Shown: piece after piece, positions 1 through 9,959 of the stretch
Layout: the number at the start of each line of letters is the position of its first letter
Numbering within the stretch: position 1 is the stretch's first letter
Source: Metellina segmentata
Taxonomy: Eukaryota; Arthropoda; Arachnida; Araneae; Tetragnathidae
NCBI GenBank assembly: GCA_947359465.1
Contig: OX375883.1
Span: 20,547,828 to 20,611,827 of the forward strand
Length of the DNA: 64,000 nt
Direction of reading: 5' to 3'
Position numbers and translations under genes: made by a program
The notes under the pieces: model-generated
The model's input: only the letters and a program-made list of their open reading frames with translations
Database searches by the model: none
Told to the model about the DNA's origin: nothing

Positions 1-482
1 TGTAATCGCATCCAATGGTGCTACACAATTTCACCAGGACACATGCGAATCTTCAAATGATACAAATTCTAATGTTATGGTCGAAATCCCTGTTGCTATT
101 TAAAGCTGTAGTACACATGTTGATTCCAGGTTTGTAAATTTGTTACCCCCAATGTTAATGATTCCAAGATAATGGAAATATTCAAGAGTATCACAATAGA
201 AACTGGAAAAGTTCTTGGGTGGAGATGCAAATATAACAAATTCAGTTGTCAATAGTGATTAAAAAGAAAAATAGAGCCTTACAGATGTTTTAAGCATATA
301 CAGAAGAACATAAATCTCTTCAAAATTAATTTTTCTAATTATAACAATAATGTGCTTTGTGTTCCATATACCTGTTGATTTTACTAATGTTATGCTTCCT
401 TTTCCAGCTTAATTTTCTATTTTTGTTTTTTGAGTTCTTGTCTAGATTTCTATCCGATTTTAGTACTTCTTACCATAATTGA

Positions 483-869
483 ATGTTTCTGACTCCAATC
501 TATGCATACCAATGGCTCACAATTTGTTATTGCGGTGGATGGGACTTTTTGAGTGGTAATGCATGGTACAACATCTGTAGACTCATCTGGATAAAGTTAA
601 ATGTGACCTTACAGCAGCTAAATGTAAAGGTTAAGATCATTCACGACTTCAGCTTTTTGGCTAGCACCACACAGCTGGTGGTACTAACACATGGAATGGA
701 ATTAAACTAGTCAAAATTTCATCGATGGAACTTCAGGTACGATCTGCAGCTACCTAAAGGATCTTTTAGGGATGGAAGAATTTATAGTGGAGAAAAAATT
801 ATTCCAGGTGTATGTAGACCTTTCCACAGAAATGATAGGTTTAATCCTAAAAACTGCACTTTAAATTAA
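483..869 (+). pseudogene. Unrecognised ORF relic with one in-frame TAG
   Basis: A 75-codon frame runs to TAG at 708-710 and the same frame then continues open for 52 more codons to TAA at 867-869. The continuation has protein-like composition (RYDLQLPKGSFRDGRIYSGE and a cysteine/histidine-containing end). The partner copy in the right arm (18845-19264, minus) has the same TAG at the same place, so the stop probably predates the duplication. I do not recognise the family. It could be part of an old transposon or a captured host exon. No clean start or promoter is visible. Confidence 0.35.
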
Positions 870-1196
870 CCACCTGTCATGGTACATCACTCACCTTCAC
901 ATTTTGTTAATGTTCTTTTCCTGTGTTTTAAGTGAAGCTGCAGTGGTTTTGAACACCTTCCTTGATTTTTGTTTTTATTACGTAACTTTGCATTTTCTCC
1001 CGGAATTATCCCATTTTCTACAAATAATTTCTCGACTAGCTAAATAAATTCATTCAGCTATTGACATTGTTCACTCCCTGTAAGCCCTGCTTATGCCTCT
1101 TTGTGGACCCTGCCCTGATTAAATCTGATTGTTTTTACTTAAATGGTATCTTTTCTTCTTATAAATACATTTTAATCTTCATTCTTTCAATTTTAG

Positions 1197-1430
1197 AAAT
1201 GTGATTCTTTAAATGGCAGTTGGAAACTGCTACAGCAGAGGATTAAGGCTCTTGGCAATACCTCTTTAAAAAAAACGCATCACGATTCCTACCTCGTGGG
1301 TGATGTGGAAATGGAATCTGGTTTATTTTAGGTTGCCTATTCTGCAGATGCAGGACAGTTGTTCCAGTACCTGAACTCAGAAAATAATGATTTGTTGTTG
1401 CCTGCCCAAGAGACATGCAAATGAGATTTT
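1197..1430 (+). other. Possible decayed exon-like sequence
   Basis: After a pyrimidine-rich stretch ending in ag at about 1196 comes an open stretch containing SLNGSWKLLQQRIKALGN, which ends at a TAG in tttattttag. A second open frame follows directly (VAYSADAGQLFQYLNSENND). This could be one exon with a frameshift or two short exons. A diverged counterpart lies in the right arm at about 18300-18540. No family was recognised. Confidence 0.25.
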
Positions 1431-1779
1431 ATCAATTGCACCGAAAGAGTGGTTTGTTTTTTCACAGGACTGTGAAATGGTGTTCTTTTTTCAATGCAAC
1501 TTTTCTTATGAGAAGTAGAAAATAAAATTGTTTTATATATTAATAAAATGCTAAAACATCAACCTGAGTTATATTATTTCATAAAACCTTATTTAAGCTC
1601 TCATACTTTGATCAAACTTGGTGTATCAAATGATTTTTCCAAGAATGAATGGAGAAAAGAATATCCTCCATTAAATTAAAGAAACTTGTCTCTACATCAA
1701 TTTTATCTGAAGAGCTTACCACTTGTTGCGATTTGATTGTCATTTAGTTTAGGTGCTGACAAACTGCATGGTGACTTGA

Positions 1780-2060
1780 ATACATCTTGTTTTAGTGACT
1801 GTGCGCATGGTGAAGACTTAAAGATTACCAAATTCCTTTGGGGTGAATCGTGTCTTCAGCGAACATGAAATAGTTTTTAGAAACACTGCACAATTGTGAA
1901 GCCTCATTCCATGTTCTTGATGAAAATCAATAGTCCTCTTATACACATGACTGCATTACTCTGAATGTAGTTTGGAAAATTAACTATTTGGATTCTCTTC
2001 CCCACACAATCCAATTAACCTTTAGAGTGCAGTGCTCAAATTTTTTTACTCGCTTAGAAT
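1780..2060 (+). pseudogene. Broken copy of an unrecognised 95-codon ORF
   Basis: This is the left-arm partner of the open frame at 17654-17938 (minus). It starts with the same coding sense (HGDLNTSCFSDCAHGEDLKI) but loses the frame after about 30 codons through indels and then meets several stops. The family is unknown. Confidence 0.35.
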
Positions 2061-2239
2061 AGTAAGTGTTGTCCAAATGCTGCTCAATGGAAATTGATGA
2101 AAAAGGTTCTAATATTTTTAGGAACTCTTGGGGGTTTCCTGTCGATAGATAGCATGGAATTTCAACCTTAAAGGGAAGAGTCCAAAGGACGTGTGACTCC
2201 AAGATAGTAGCAATTAGAGGACCAGGGTATCAGATTTCC

Positions 2240-2450
2240 AAAAAAAATAGTGTCAGGAATATCTTTCTAGTAAAAAGTATAGCTTGGCAGTTGTCAACAT
2301 TAATTTTAATTTTCCTAGCAGTAGCTAAGCCAAGTTTCAAGGGAGTAAGATCATGGTTTCTGGCTAACCCAGCTGAATCATCTGCAAACATAAATCATTG
2401 ATTCCGTGGTATGTCGTTCACAAGAACTAATGGTGGGAAACAAGGCATTA
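2240..2450 (-). pseudogene. LINE reverse transcriptase relic (jockey-like) in left arm
   Basis: On the minus strand the sequence reads NDIPRN, then FADDSAGLARNHDLT, then KIKINVDNCQAILFTRK. This matches the palm of non-LTR RTs: the FADD catalytic box followed by a conserved basic stretch with the QAILFTRK motif typical of jockey/CR1-like elements. A TGA follows shortly after. Only about 70 residues of a domain that is normally several hundred long are recognisable, so it is a dead fragment. The same fragment occurs in the right arm (17265-17480, plus), so it was there before the inverted duplication. Confidence 0.6.
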
Positions 2451-3120
2451 GGGCAGTACTCTCTGCCAACTCAGACTACTGAAAAACCTAATACCCCCAA
2501 AATAAACACATTTTAGAACCCAAACTTTCAGAATTCCGATTCTTGCAAAAAAAAATGAATAATTTGATTTTTTAAATAGAATTATCGAAGTTTTATTAGC
2601 TAGAAAAACAAAATTTTTTAATACAAATTGTTAGATTTAAACTTATGCAATAGCTTTATAAACTGCTACATGCACAATTTTCATTTCATGATAAAAATCT
2701 TGCATGTTTTTCAATAAAAAATAAGTTTTAACTAATTTCACAGTGTTTATAGGCCTCTATATATTGTCAATAATACATAAAATAAGCTTCATGTTGATAT
2801 CTTGTCAACTAAATGAAACGGATTACTATTTTAGGAAAAATTAGGTTATTAGATCAAGGCCTCGAACGAATACTTACTCCATTTAATATTTTCATTTGGC
2901 AGTATGATTTTGTCTTATGGTTTATATTCTCACAACACTCGTGTCTTGCGATAATAAATTAATTGATGGTGTGTTGTCAAAGCTTCCCGGAAAAAATTGT
3001 TCTTGAATACTTACGTTGCACCACAACATTGGTAAACATGTATTAATTATGGTTCCCACATTCTAATCGACATGTTTTATTTGTTTAGTATACACATATG
3101 AATACGAAATTATGTCGATT

Positions 3121-3260
3121 GCAATAAAAGACGTTCAGGGCAGCTTGATCCATCGAGCCAAACTCATCTCATTGGTTGAAAAAGGTCACGTGATTTTTCA
3201 TCTATTTTTGGGTTCGAGGGTATATAAGTAAAATAAGTAACTACGAATGTAAATAAACAA
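3121..3260 (+). promoter_or_regulatory. Promoter-like block: E-box and TATA box
   Basis: The order is: attggttgaaaaaggtcacg with a CACGTG E-box at about 3187-3192, a 20-30-bp spacer, then gggtatataagtaaaataag with TATATAA at about 3230-3236. The same order, with substitutions, is kept at 11815-11960 (cacgtgattttccctctatt, then gtgtataagt), and in reverse in the right arm at about 16500-16630. Conservation of the CACGTG and the TATA-like word in a diverged copy is the main argument. The RNA it would drive is not known. Confidence 0.45.
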
Positions 3261-3513
3261 CAAACAAGACAAGCGGATTTAGACACGGTTAACCGATAAT
3301 ACATGCAAGTTTGAGACAAGTAAAATAAGTAACTACAGATGTTTTAAGTCAAACTGTTATTTATTATATCAGTTTCAAAGTTTTCCCGAGTGCGATACGA
3401 TTGGCCTAATATATTAGCTCTTTATTTTTTTTTAGATTTAGCTTTTATCACATTTAGTATAGTTTGTTTCGAGCACGATTGTATTTGGTGATTTTTCCAA
3501 ACTCCGTTTTGTG

Positions 3514-3630
3514 ATGGATTCCGATCAAATCTGTTCGATTCGCTGCAAGTCTTTCAAGACAAGTTCTGGAATGTTTCAGCATCAAGGGCAATTTCACGTT
3601 GCATCATCTGGAGTCACCAAAGCTGGTTAA
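3514..3630 (+). CDS. Tiny C2H2-like zinc-finger ORF (38 aa)
   Basis: ATG to TAA, 38 codons. The spacing CSIRC, FKTSSGM, FQH, QGQFH fits C-X3-C-X2-F-X5-M-X2-H-X4-H, a somewhat irregular C2H2 finger. It lies about 280 bp downstream of the TATA-like box and is identical in the right arm (about 16122-16238, minus). Chance cannot be excluded at this length. It could also be the 5' coding piece of a larger element cut at the poly-G junction 30 bp further on. Confidence 0.35.
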   Translation: MDSDQICSIRCKSFKTSSGMFQHQGQFHVASSGVTKAG

Positions 3631-3746
3631 AATAGTCTGACGTGCCCAATTTGGGGGGGGGGGGCGTACTCTTAAACATATGGCGATAGTTGGTAATATT
3701 TCCGGTAACTGTTGCAGTCATAACAGCTCATTTGTATTGTGTGTAA

Positions 3747-4070
3747 GCCGACCAACCGGTATAGTGGTTTAGGTATTAGCCTCTAGATCGGGGGGTTTCT
3801 TGTTCGAATCCGGGTCCGGGCATGGATGTTTGTAAGCGTATGATGTAGAGGCAGCTGGTGCACCTTATATCTGTCATAGACAAAAGTCCTCACGTTTGGT
3901 TGGTGTGGATGTTTGGAGAGTGGGGTGCCAGCTCAGATGTTGCTTCGTCATCTGACCGTGGTTTAAAATTACGAGGTGTTGTCCTCGGATGTTTCCCTAA
4001 AGGGATTGATCCCGGACCGTCGTCAATATCCCGTTGTATTGCTCTAGTACGACGTTAACTAAAATTACCA
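3747..4070 (+). repeat. tRNA-derived SINE, full-length copy
   Basis: The head gccgaccaaccggtatagtg contains an A-box-like TAGTGGTTTAGG; the B box GTTCGAATCC lies about 40 bp on. The body runs through a conserved pattern (gagagtggggtgccagctca, gtcatctgaccgtggttcaa, gggattgatcccggaccgtc) to a tail gtacgacgttaactaaaatt. The tail is followed by a tandem duplicate (4078-4135) and a third diverged tail (4190-4255). Open frames across it are SINE shadows, not genes. Confidence 0.85.
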
Positions 4071-4439
4071 TTACCCGGACCGTCGTCAACAGCCCGTTGT
4101 GTTTCTCTAGTACGACATTAACTAAAATTACAATTATTGTGTGTAGTAAAAAATATAGAAGGGCAAACTATTAATATACTCGATTTATTCCTTAGGGGAT
4201 TGATCCCAGACCGTAGTCAGTAGCGAGTTGTATTGCTCTGGTACAACGTTAATTAAAAACAAATCATGAAAACAAAACTATATAGAAGTAAAACCCCACA
4301 CACTGTATCACAAACAGTCAGTCAGAAATGTGTTGAATGAAGTACCTTAAAATATTAGTGTATGCACATCAGTGCAATACGAATATACATGCTCTTTGGT
4401 CAACTTACACCTGGATAGATTTTTATACAAAAGAGAAAT

Positions 4440-4510
4440 ACACTCAGGGTAGTCACCGGAATCGAACCTGTGCTGTTCATGACTCGCAGGCAACTGGTGC
4501 AGGGTAGAGT
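4440..4510 (-). repeat. tRNA-like fragment with B box
   Basis: On the minus strand, gcacaggttcgattccggtg contains a perfect RNA polymerase III B-box word (GGTTCGATTCC), preceded by tggcactctaccctgcacca. The counterpart in the other inner arm (10640-10710, plus) reads GGTTCGATTCA. No intact cloverleaf was found, so this is a tRNA-derived repeat head or tRNA relic rather than a working tRNA gene. Confidence 0.35.
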
Positions 4511-4789
4511 GCCAGCCTAAAACTCCCCTACGACCGAATTGAATTTGATATTATGACTGAATTATTTGGTTTAAACTCTAATTATTCTGGCCTGACCAAT
4601 AATATTCATGATAGTTTCACAACTTTACATTTTGTTTACCAACATCTTCCCTTTTAGTGCGTCTCTCATTGAATATGGCAATCAGTTCACGCAGTGTAGT
4701 TTGACGCAGTCTCACAATGTCCGACTTACAAGTCTCAACAATGTCCGAAATGTTTACTCCTAGCGTTTAGCTCCAACTGTCCTACTCGT

Positions 4790-5270
4790 CGGGTAGACAT
4801 TCAAGAGTTCAACAGATATTAAAGTTTATTCAGGGTGCCTGGTCCCGTAGGGTCCTTAATCCCTTGTCTAATTAATATAGCATGGCGGGAAGAGTTCAAC
4901 AGACATCACCATCTGACTCTTTATAGCCTTTTAATGCAATGCCAGGGTTACTTGTAAATTAGCATACAGTTATCCCATGACATTTGGCACATTAGTGTAT
5001 TTTTGCTGTAAATGCTTAGAATTTATACAAAGATGACAGGGAAGCAGAAACTTGGAGAAATTTCACGTTGCCGCTAAGAGATCAGTCTAGTATTCCATAT
5101 GCGGCACTTAGAATTAATAATACAAAGGTTTCGGTGCAGCCATACGACGGGTCAAAATAAAGCGTGCGAAGATTTTTCAAATGAGACCATACAAAAAAGT
5201 AGCTGCCGGGATTATTAAAAAGCAGAGTAATGAAAACAATAAATTTGTGTGTATCTTACCTAAAAAATCT
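4790..5270 (-). repeat. Dispersed repeat, copy in inner left arm
   Basis: This stretch includes agtttattcagggtgcctgg, the ggcattgcatt-type words and the cggcagctact/aaacctttgtattatt words in reverse. It mirrors 9960-10440, and a third, more diverged copy stands alone at 46040-46330. It is therefore a repeat family of its own. No coding sequence was seen in it. Confidence 0.55.
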
Positions 5271-5340
5271 TTCTAATTTGTTCCATCTTTCTATGTATAA
5301 GGCATCTTTCTAGTATTAATATAATATTGGTCATTTGTAA

Positions 5341-5640
5341 TTAACGTCGTACTAGAGCAGCACAACGGGCTATTGACGACGGTCCGGGATCAATCCCTTC
5401 AGGGAAACACCGAGGACAACACCTCGTTATTTTGAACCATGGTCAGATGACGAAGCAACACTTGAGCTGGCACCCCACTCTCCAAACTCCCACACCAACC
5501 CAACGTGAGGACCTTCGACCACGACAGTTTTATGGTGTACCAGCCGCCTCTACGTCATACGCTAACAAACATCCATGCCCGGACCTGGAATCGAACCAGG
5601 AAACTTACGATATAGAGGCTAACACCTTGACCACTTTAAT
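5341..5640 (-). repeat. tRNA-derived SINE, minus, head truncated
   Basis: It opens with the reversed tail ttaacgtcgtactagagcag and runs through the SINE body to the B box (cctggaatcgaaccaggaaa in reverse) and part of the head, stopping at ccttgaccacttta. The mirrored copy at 9545-9885 has the same truncation plus a 21-bp triplication. Confidence 0.85.
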
Positions 5641-6029
5641 ATAACATACAACGATATCTACACTTGTTGCTGAAATGCGTTCATGCAGGGATGTGAATCT
5701 GTTGATCGAGAAGTGAAGCACGTACTTAACACACAGAAAGATTTTAATCCCTTAAATTTTAAGGACTGAAATAGAGACTTGAAAATGCAAAGCAGAACTT
5801 TCGAAAGTTGTAAAACACGAAACAAAAAGAAAATATTAGAATTGCTTATTATAAAGATTTATGTGCAAAATTTGAATGTTTTTGTGCTACTGTAGAAAAT
5901 ATTTCCTTTGTGTCTGTCTTGTACTTTTTTTCACAAACACACTAAAATACAAAATAAATAATAGATATTGATAAAGAATACAACTTGCCCCCGATATTAA
6001 TAATTTGAGAATCTTCACCCATCATGTGG

Positions 6030-6270
6030 TAGGACCGCGGTGGCCCGTTTGGAACAGTAACTGATTAGAAACCGGAGGGTTATGAGTTGGAATCCAACAA
6101 ACACCGTAGTGTACAAAGCAGACTGGTGCACGTGAAATATGTTGTAGCTTCAAATGTCCTCACGTTGGCGTGGAAGTTTGGAGAGTAGTGTGCCAGCTCA
6201 GGTGTTGACTCGTCATCTGACCGTCGTTCAAAATTACGTGGTGTGGTCCTTGGGAATTGTTCCCGGATAA
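6030..6270 (+). repeat. SINE with a second type of tRNA head
   Basis: The 5' part (aggaccgcggtggcccgttt, then gagttggaatccaacaaaca) differs from the main SINE head. The 3' body (gagagtagtgtgccagctca, cgtcatctgaccgtcgttca) is the same. The right-arm copy has lost this head (see 9298-9324). Confidence 0.7.
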
Positions 6271-6565
6271 AGGTAATGTTTATAAGTGGCAAGTGAATTT
6301 GTTTTATTCAGTGGCCATTTACAAGCGTTCACATATTTTGTTCAATACACACACACACGTTATGAATACAGTAAAAGTCCCAAATCCAGACGTTTTGTTA
6401 ACCAGCGTTTTTTTCCCTCACTTTTTCTATGTACAATTTTTAAAGAACAAAGCGTTCAACCTGGACCACATTGATGAAACAACGCACAAGTTCAGAGTAA
6501 ATACAACACAGAAAAATTAGAAGATTTGTAAGTAAAATTTGTTGCATTGTATTAAAGTTTTTTTC

Positions 6566-6600
6566 TTGACTGTCGAGTGTTGTTGTTACTCGACAGTCAA
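6566..6600. repeat. Perfect 13-bp hairpin at the start of the loop
   Basis: ttgactgtcgagt (6566-6578) and actcgacagtcaa (6588-6600) are perfect inverted copies around a 9-base gttgttgtt spacer. The right half plus the next 20 bp (caaaccgtaac) recurs, reversed, at 21252-21289, which suggests the end of a repeat family. Confidence 0.7.
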
Positions 6601-6860
6601 ACCCAAACCGTAACACTATGGGGAAATTTTCTGCTCACCCTAGCCGCGCATGGAAGGATCCATTTCTCTTATACGTGTTATTTTGAAGGGGTGTCAGGGA
6701 AACAGACCGAACCGTAACACTATGGGAAAGTTTTCTGGGCGAACTAACTGCGCAAAGTGACATTTTTAAACAGACCGAACAGTAACTCTGGGAGAGTGAT
6801 CTGCGCGAAAAAAAAAGCGCAGAGTGACGTTTTGAAGCAGCACAAACCGTAACCCGCAAG
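6598..6860. repeat. Degenerate tandem repeat, period about 65-100 bp
   Basis: The word caaaccgtaac / gaccgaaccgtaacactatg recurs at about 6600, 6705, 6775 and 6842. Each time it is followed by a gggaaagttttctg-like word and then a gcgcaaagtgacatttt-like word. Units differ by substitutions and indels. It lies inside the loop of the inner palindrome and contains no gene. Confidence 0.6.
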
Positions 6861-7974
6861 TATTTTGCTGATTTGAAAAAATCTCTGTGGGAATGTAGGG
6901 TTGAATGTTGTGTGTGTTTATAATTTCTTGAAACATGTACAGTCGAGGAGGGGAGCTGATGGATTATAACGGACTTTCTAATGAAAGTGGAAGAATTAGT
7001 AAAAGTTAATTCGTTTTAAAACGTATTCTTATCAAAGATTGGATGAAACTAAAAAGTAAAATCTCCTTCAAATTTGAAATTATCATAGATATAAAGACTA
7101 CATAACTTTGTGAAAAAAATTTAAGCGTAACAGATGTAAGAAAAATTTGTTTCAGCTTTGATTTTGAATTGTTACACACTGTGTCATTGCAATTAATTAT
7201 GTTTGTGAAGTGTAATCTTAGTATTTTAGTGGTGAGATTATTTTATCTGCGATCAGCAGTTTGTTTTTGATGCATAATTAAATATCTAGAAAGTCCACAA
7301 ATTGAATACATCTGCTACTATTAATATTAAAATAGACCATTTTGTTAAATTTTGTCTCATTAAATCCTACTCAATGTAGTAATTTATTAGATTGTTACAA
7401 GATATGCCGATTAAAATTAAGATCTAAATCAAGTGATTTTTTATTTGAAAAGATTATATCTTGTGATTTTTCACTTGTAAATAACTCTGAAAAAGAGACA
7501 TGCTATTTATTCAAATTAGTTGCATATCATTTTATTCGAATGCCTTAAAAGAACTTTTCTCATACTCTGTTCATCAGAAAAAGTGTTCAATGAAACTTCG
7601 ATTAATTATCCGAGTCGGGTTCGGAAAGGTTATCGAATTCATGTAACACAAAAACCTTAAATAACGAGCCATCCCCATCCATTACATATAAACGAATGAT
7701 TAAAAAAATGCTCGTTTACGAAATGGAAATACAACGTACATACATGTATTTTATTTTACAGAAATTAACAATTTCCAATTTCCATTAAGTACAGTATAGT
7801 GCATATTGTTACTAGAATTTAAGCTCTAGTGCGTACATGTTCCAAAATTTAAAAATACTCTATCACACATTTTTTGTGTTTTTACACACAAACTTTTAAT
7901 ATTTAATTAATTATCTTTTAATAACGGACTGTTCATCTGCATAGGTTTTTGTTTTAAATATTCCATGTGACAAT
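6861..7974. other. Palindrome loop, AT-rich, no gene seen
   Basis: This is unique-looking AT-rich sequence between the tandem repeat and the next SINE. The open frames here (for example 7342-7548) show no recognisable motif and have the composition of AT-rich noise. Confidence 0.5.
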
Positions 7975-8400
7975 GGGGCCCTGATGCCCTGTTGGTAGAG
8001 TAACAGATTAGCAATAGGAGGGTTGCGAGTTCGAATCCAACAAACACCGTCGTGTACAAAGGGGGATGGTGCACGTTAAATCTGTCGTAGCCTCAAATGT
8101 CATCACGTTGGCGTGGTGTGGAAGTTTGGAGAGTGGTATGCCAGTTCAAGTGTTGCCTCGTTATCTGACCGTGGTGTCCTCGATCATTCCCATTGGGATT
8201 GACCCCTGACCGTTGTCAATAGCCGGTTGTGTTGTTCCAGTACGACCTTTATTAAAATACTTACCTACCATATAATAGGTAGGAATTCAGCCAAAGACCG
8301 TCGTGTATAAGGGGACTGGTGCACGTTCAATCCTTCGTAGCCTCATATGTTCTCAAGTTGCCGTGGTTTGTTGGAGGTTTGGAGAGTGGACATAAAAACA
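7975..8400 (+). repeat. SINE with second tRNA head, plus a truncated tandem copy
   Basis: gggccctgatgccctgttgg is followed by tagagtaacagattagcaat and the B-box word GAGTTCGAATCC at about 8028. The body follows to tacgacctttattaaaatac (8255). A second, truncated copy begins at about 8285 (gaattcagccaaagaccgtc) and breaks off at gagagtgg (8393). This is the best-preserved example of the second head type. Confidence 0.7.
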
Positions 8401-9164
8401 TTAGTTCATATGGGGTCGATTTACGATTTTTCTTCGATTTTACGTTTTTTTTTCTTCTGAAGACCGTTACAAATTTTATTTGAAAGATAAAAAAAGCACG
8501 GGAACATAAGCATGGAAAGTATTTGGAATTTAGGAAAAAAAATACAGACGATTGGAGTGGAATTTAGGGAAAGAAGCTTGAAGATTAGTACTTACGTGTG
8601 CACGTGACCTTTGGTATTTCCGTAGTACCGGTATTTTGCGAGGTGAGAAAATCTTAATTTGATATATATACAGGACAAAGTCCCAAATCCGGAATCCTTC
8701 GGACCTCTGCATTTTCGGACTATTTCAGATCATTTACAGTTTTTTTTTTTGTCATATTTTTCATGCCTGGTCTGACCCCACCCAACCCCGCTCGTTATTT
8801 ACGCCCGGAACACGTTTTCAATACTGAAATAGCAGATATATAAATCGGAATAATTTTTTTTTTAAATAAAGAAAAAACTTTAATACAATGCAGAAAATTT
8901 TACTTACAAAACTTCTAATTTTTCTGTGTTGTATTTACTCTGAACTTGTGCGTTGTTTCATCAATGTGGTCCAGGTTGAACGCTTTGTTCTTTAAAAATT
9001 GTACATAGAAAAGTGAGGGAAAAAAAACGCTGGTTAGCAAAACGTCCGGATTTGGGACTTTTTATTGTATTCATAACGGTGTGTGAGTGTTGAACAAAAT
9101 ATGTGAACGCTTGTAAATGGCCACTGAATAAAACAAATTCACTGGCCACTTATAAACTTTACCT

Positions 9165-9290
9165 TTATCCGGGAACAATCCCAAGGACCACACCACGTAA
9201 TTTTGAACCACGGTCAGATGACGAGTCAACACCTGAGCTGGCACACTACTCTCCAAACTTCCACGCCAACGTGAGGACATTTGAAGCTAC
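9165..9290 (-). repeat. SINE body fragment, minus
   Basis: Mirror of the 3' part of the SINE at 6030-6270 (ttttgaaccacggtcagatg, ctgagctggcacactactct). The head is missing because of the arm-specific deletion. Confidence 0.75.
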
Positions 9291-9544
9291 AACGGAAATT
9301 TATGTGCAAATTTTGCACATAAATCTTTATAATAAGCAATTCTAAAAATTTCTTTTTGTTTCGAATTTTACTACTTTCGAAAGTTCTGCTTTGCATTTTC
9401 AAGACTCCATTTCAATCCTTAAAATTTAAAGGATTAAAATCTTTCTGTGTGTTAAATACGTGCTTCACTTCTCGAGCAACAGATTCACATCCCTGTACGA
9501 ACGCATTTCAGCAACAAGTGCAGATATCGTTGTATGTTATATTA

Positions 9545-9885
9545 AAGTTGTCAAGGTGTTAGCTCTCTCTCTCAAGGTGTTAGCTCTCTCTCTCAAGGTG
9601 TTAGCCGTAAATTTCCTGGTTCGAATCCAGGTCCGGGCATGGATGTTTGTGAGCGTATGGCGTAGAGGCGGCTGGTGCACCTTACATCTGTCGTGGCCGA
9701 AGGTCCTCACGTTCGGTTGGTGTGGGAGTTTGGAGAGTGGGGTGCCAGCTCAGGTGTTGCTTCGTCATCTGACCATGGTTCAAAATAACGAGGGATTGTC
9801 CTGGGATCTTTCCCTGAAGGGATTGATCTCGGACCGTCGTCAATAGCCCGTTGTGCTGCTCTAGTACGACGTTAATTACAAATTA
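9545..9885 (+). repeat. SINE, plus, with a 21-bp triplicated head
   Basis: SINE body and tail from the B box (tggttcgaatccaggtccgg) to tacgacgttaattacaaatt. The truncated head carries three copies of a 21-bp unit containing caaggtgttagctctctctc at 9550, 9571 and 9592. The mirrored SINE at 5341-5640 has only one. The long open frame across it is a SINE shadow. Confidence 0.85.
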
Positions 9886-9959
9886 CCAATATTATATTAA
9901 TACTAGAAAGATGCCTTATACATAGAAAGATGGTACAAATTAGAAAGATTTTTTAGGTA

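Larger units (their letters stand above)
1..3652 (+). repeat. Outer palindrome, left arm (continues beyond the window)
   Basis: Reads as the reverse complement of 16100-19735. The first bases of the window (tgtaatcgcatccaatggtg) recur reversed at about 19716-19735, and the arm ends with cgtgcccaattt at 3652, paired with aaattgggcacg starting at 16100. Most of the arm is about 5% diverged by eye, with small indels, but 2748-3652 looks identical to its partner. The arm contains two unrecognised decayed reading frames, a LINE RT relic and a TATA-containing block. The arm is 3652 bp here against 3636 bp in the partner. Position 1 is still inside the repeat, so the true end is outside the window. 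Confidence 0.93.
2748..3652 (+). repeat. 905-bp block identical between the two outer arms
   Basis: From tataggcctc at 2748 to the end of the arm at 3652 I find no mismatch against the reverse complement of 16100-17004, whereas the sequence just outside is about 5-6% diverged. The block holds the CACGTG/TATA region and a 38-codon C2H2-like ORF. A diverged piece of the same block (about 3121-3250) recurs at 11815-11960, so part of it belongs to a dispersed repeat. Confidence 0.8.
3653..6562 (+). repeat. Inner palindrome, left arm
   Basis: This arm pairs with the reverse complement of about 8866-11485. It begins in a run of about 12 G and goes through cgtactcttaaac, mirrored by gtttaagagtacg before a C-run at 11477-11485. 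It ends near attaaagttttttt (6550-6562), mirrored at 8866-8880. Identity is about 95% by eye over 4260-4760. It contains SINEs at 3747-4070, 5341-5640 and 6030-6270. Confidence 0.9.

Noticed and set aside
3781..3830. Functional tRNA gene suggested by A and B boxes
   Set aside because: No cloverleaf stems; the sequence is the head of a repeated SINE with the same body in about 20 places.
3858..4058. Open frames of 60-130 codons over SINE bodies (also 9460-9846, 11021-11377, 52007-52204, 61763-62122)
   Set aside because: They follow the SINE sequence exactly, occur in both strands of the repeat and have no protein family; they are repeat shadows.
9550..9612. CRISPR-like array
   Set aside because: Three adjoining 21-bp copies without spacers; a plain tandem repeat in eukaryotic DNA.
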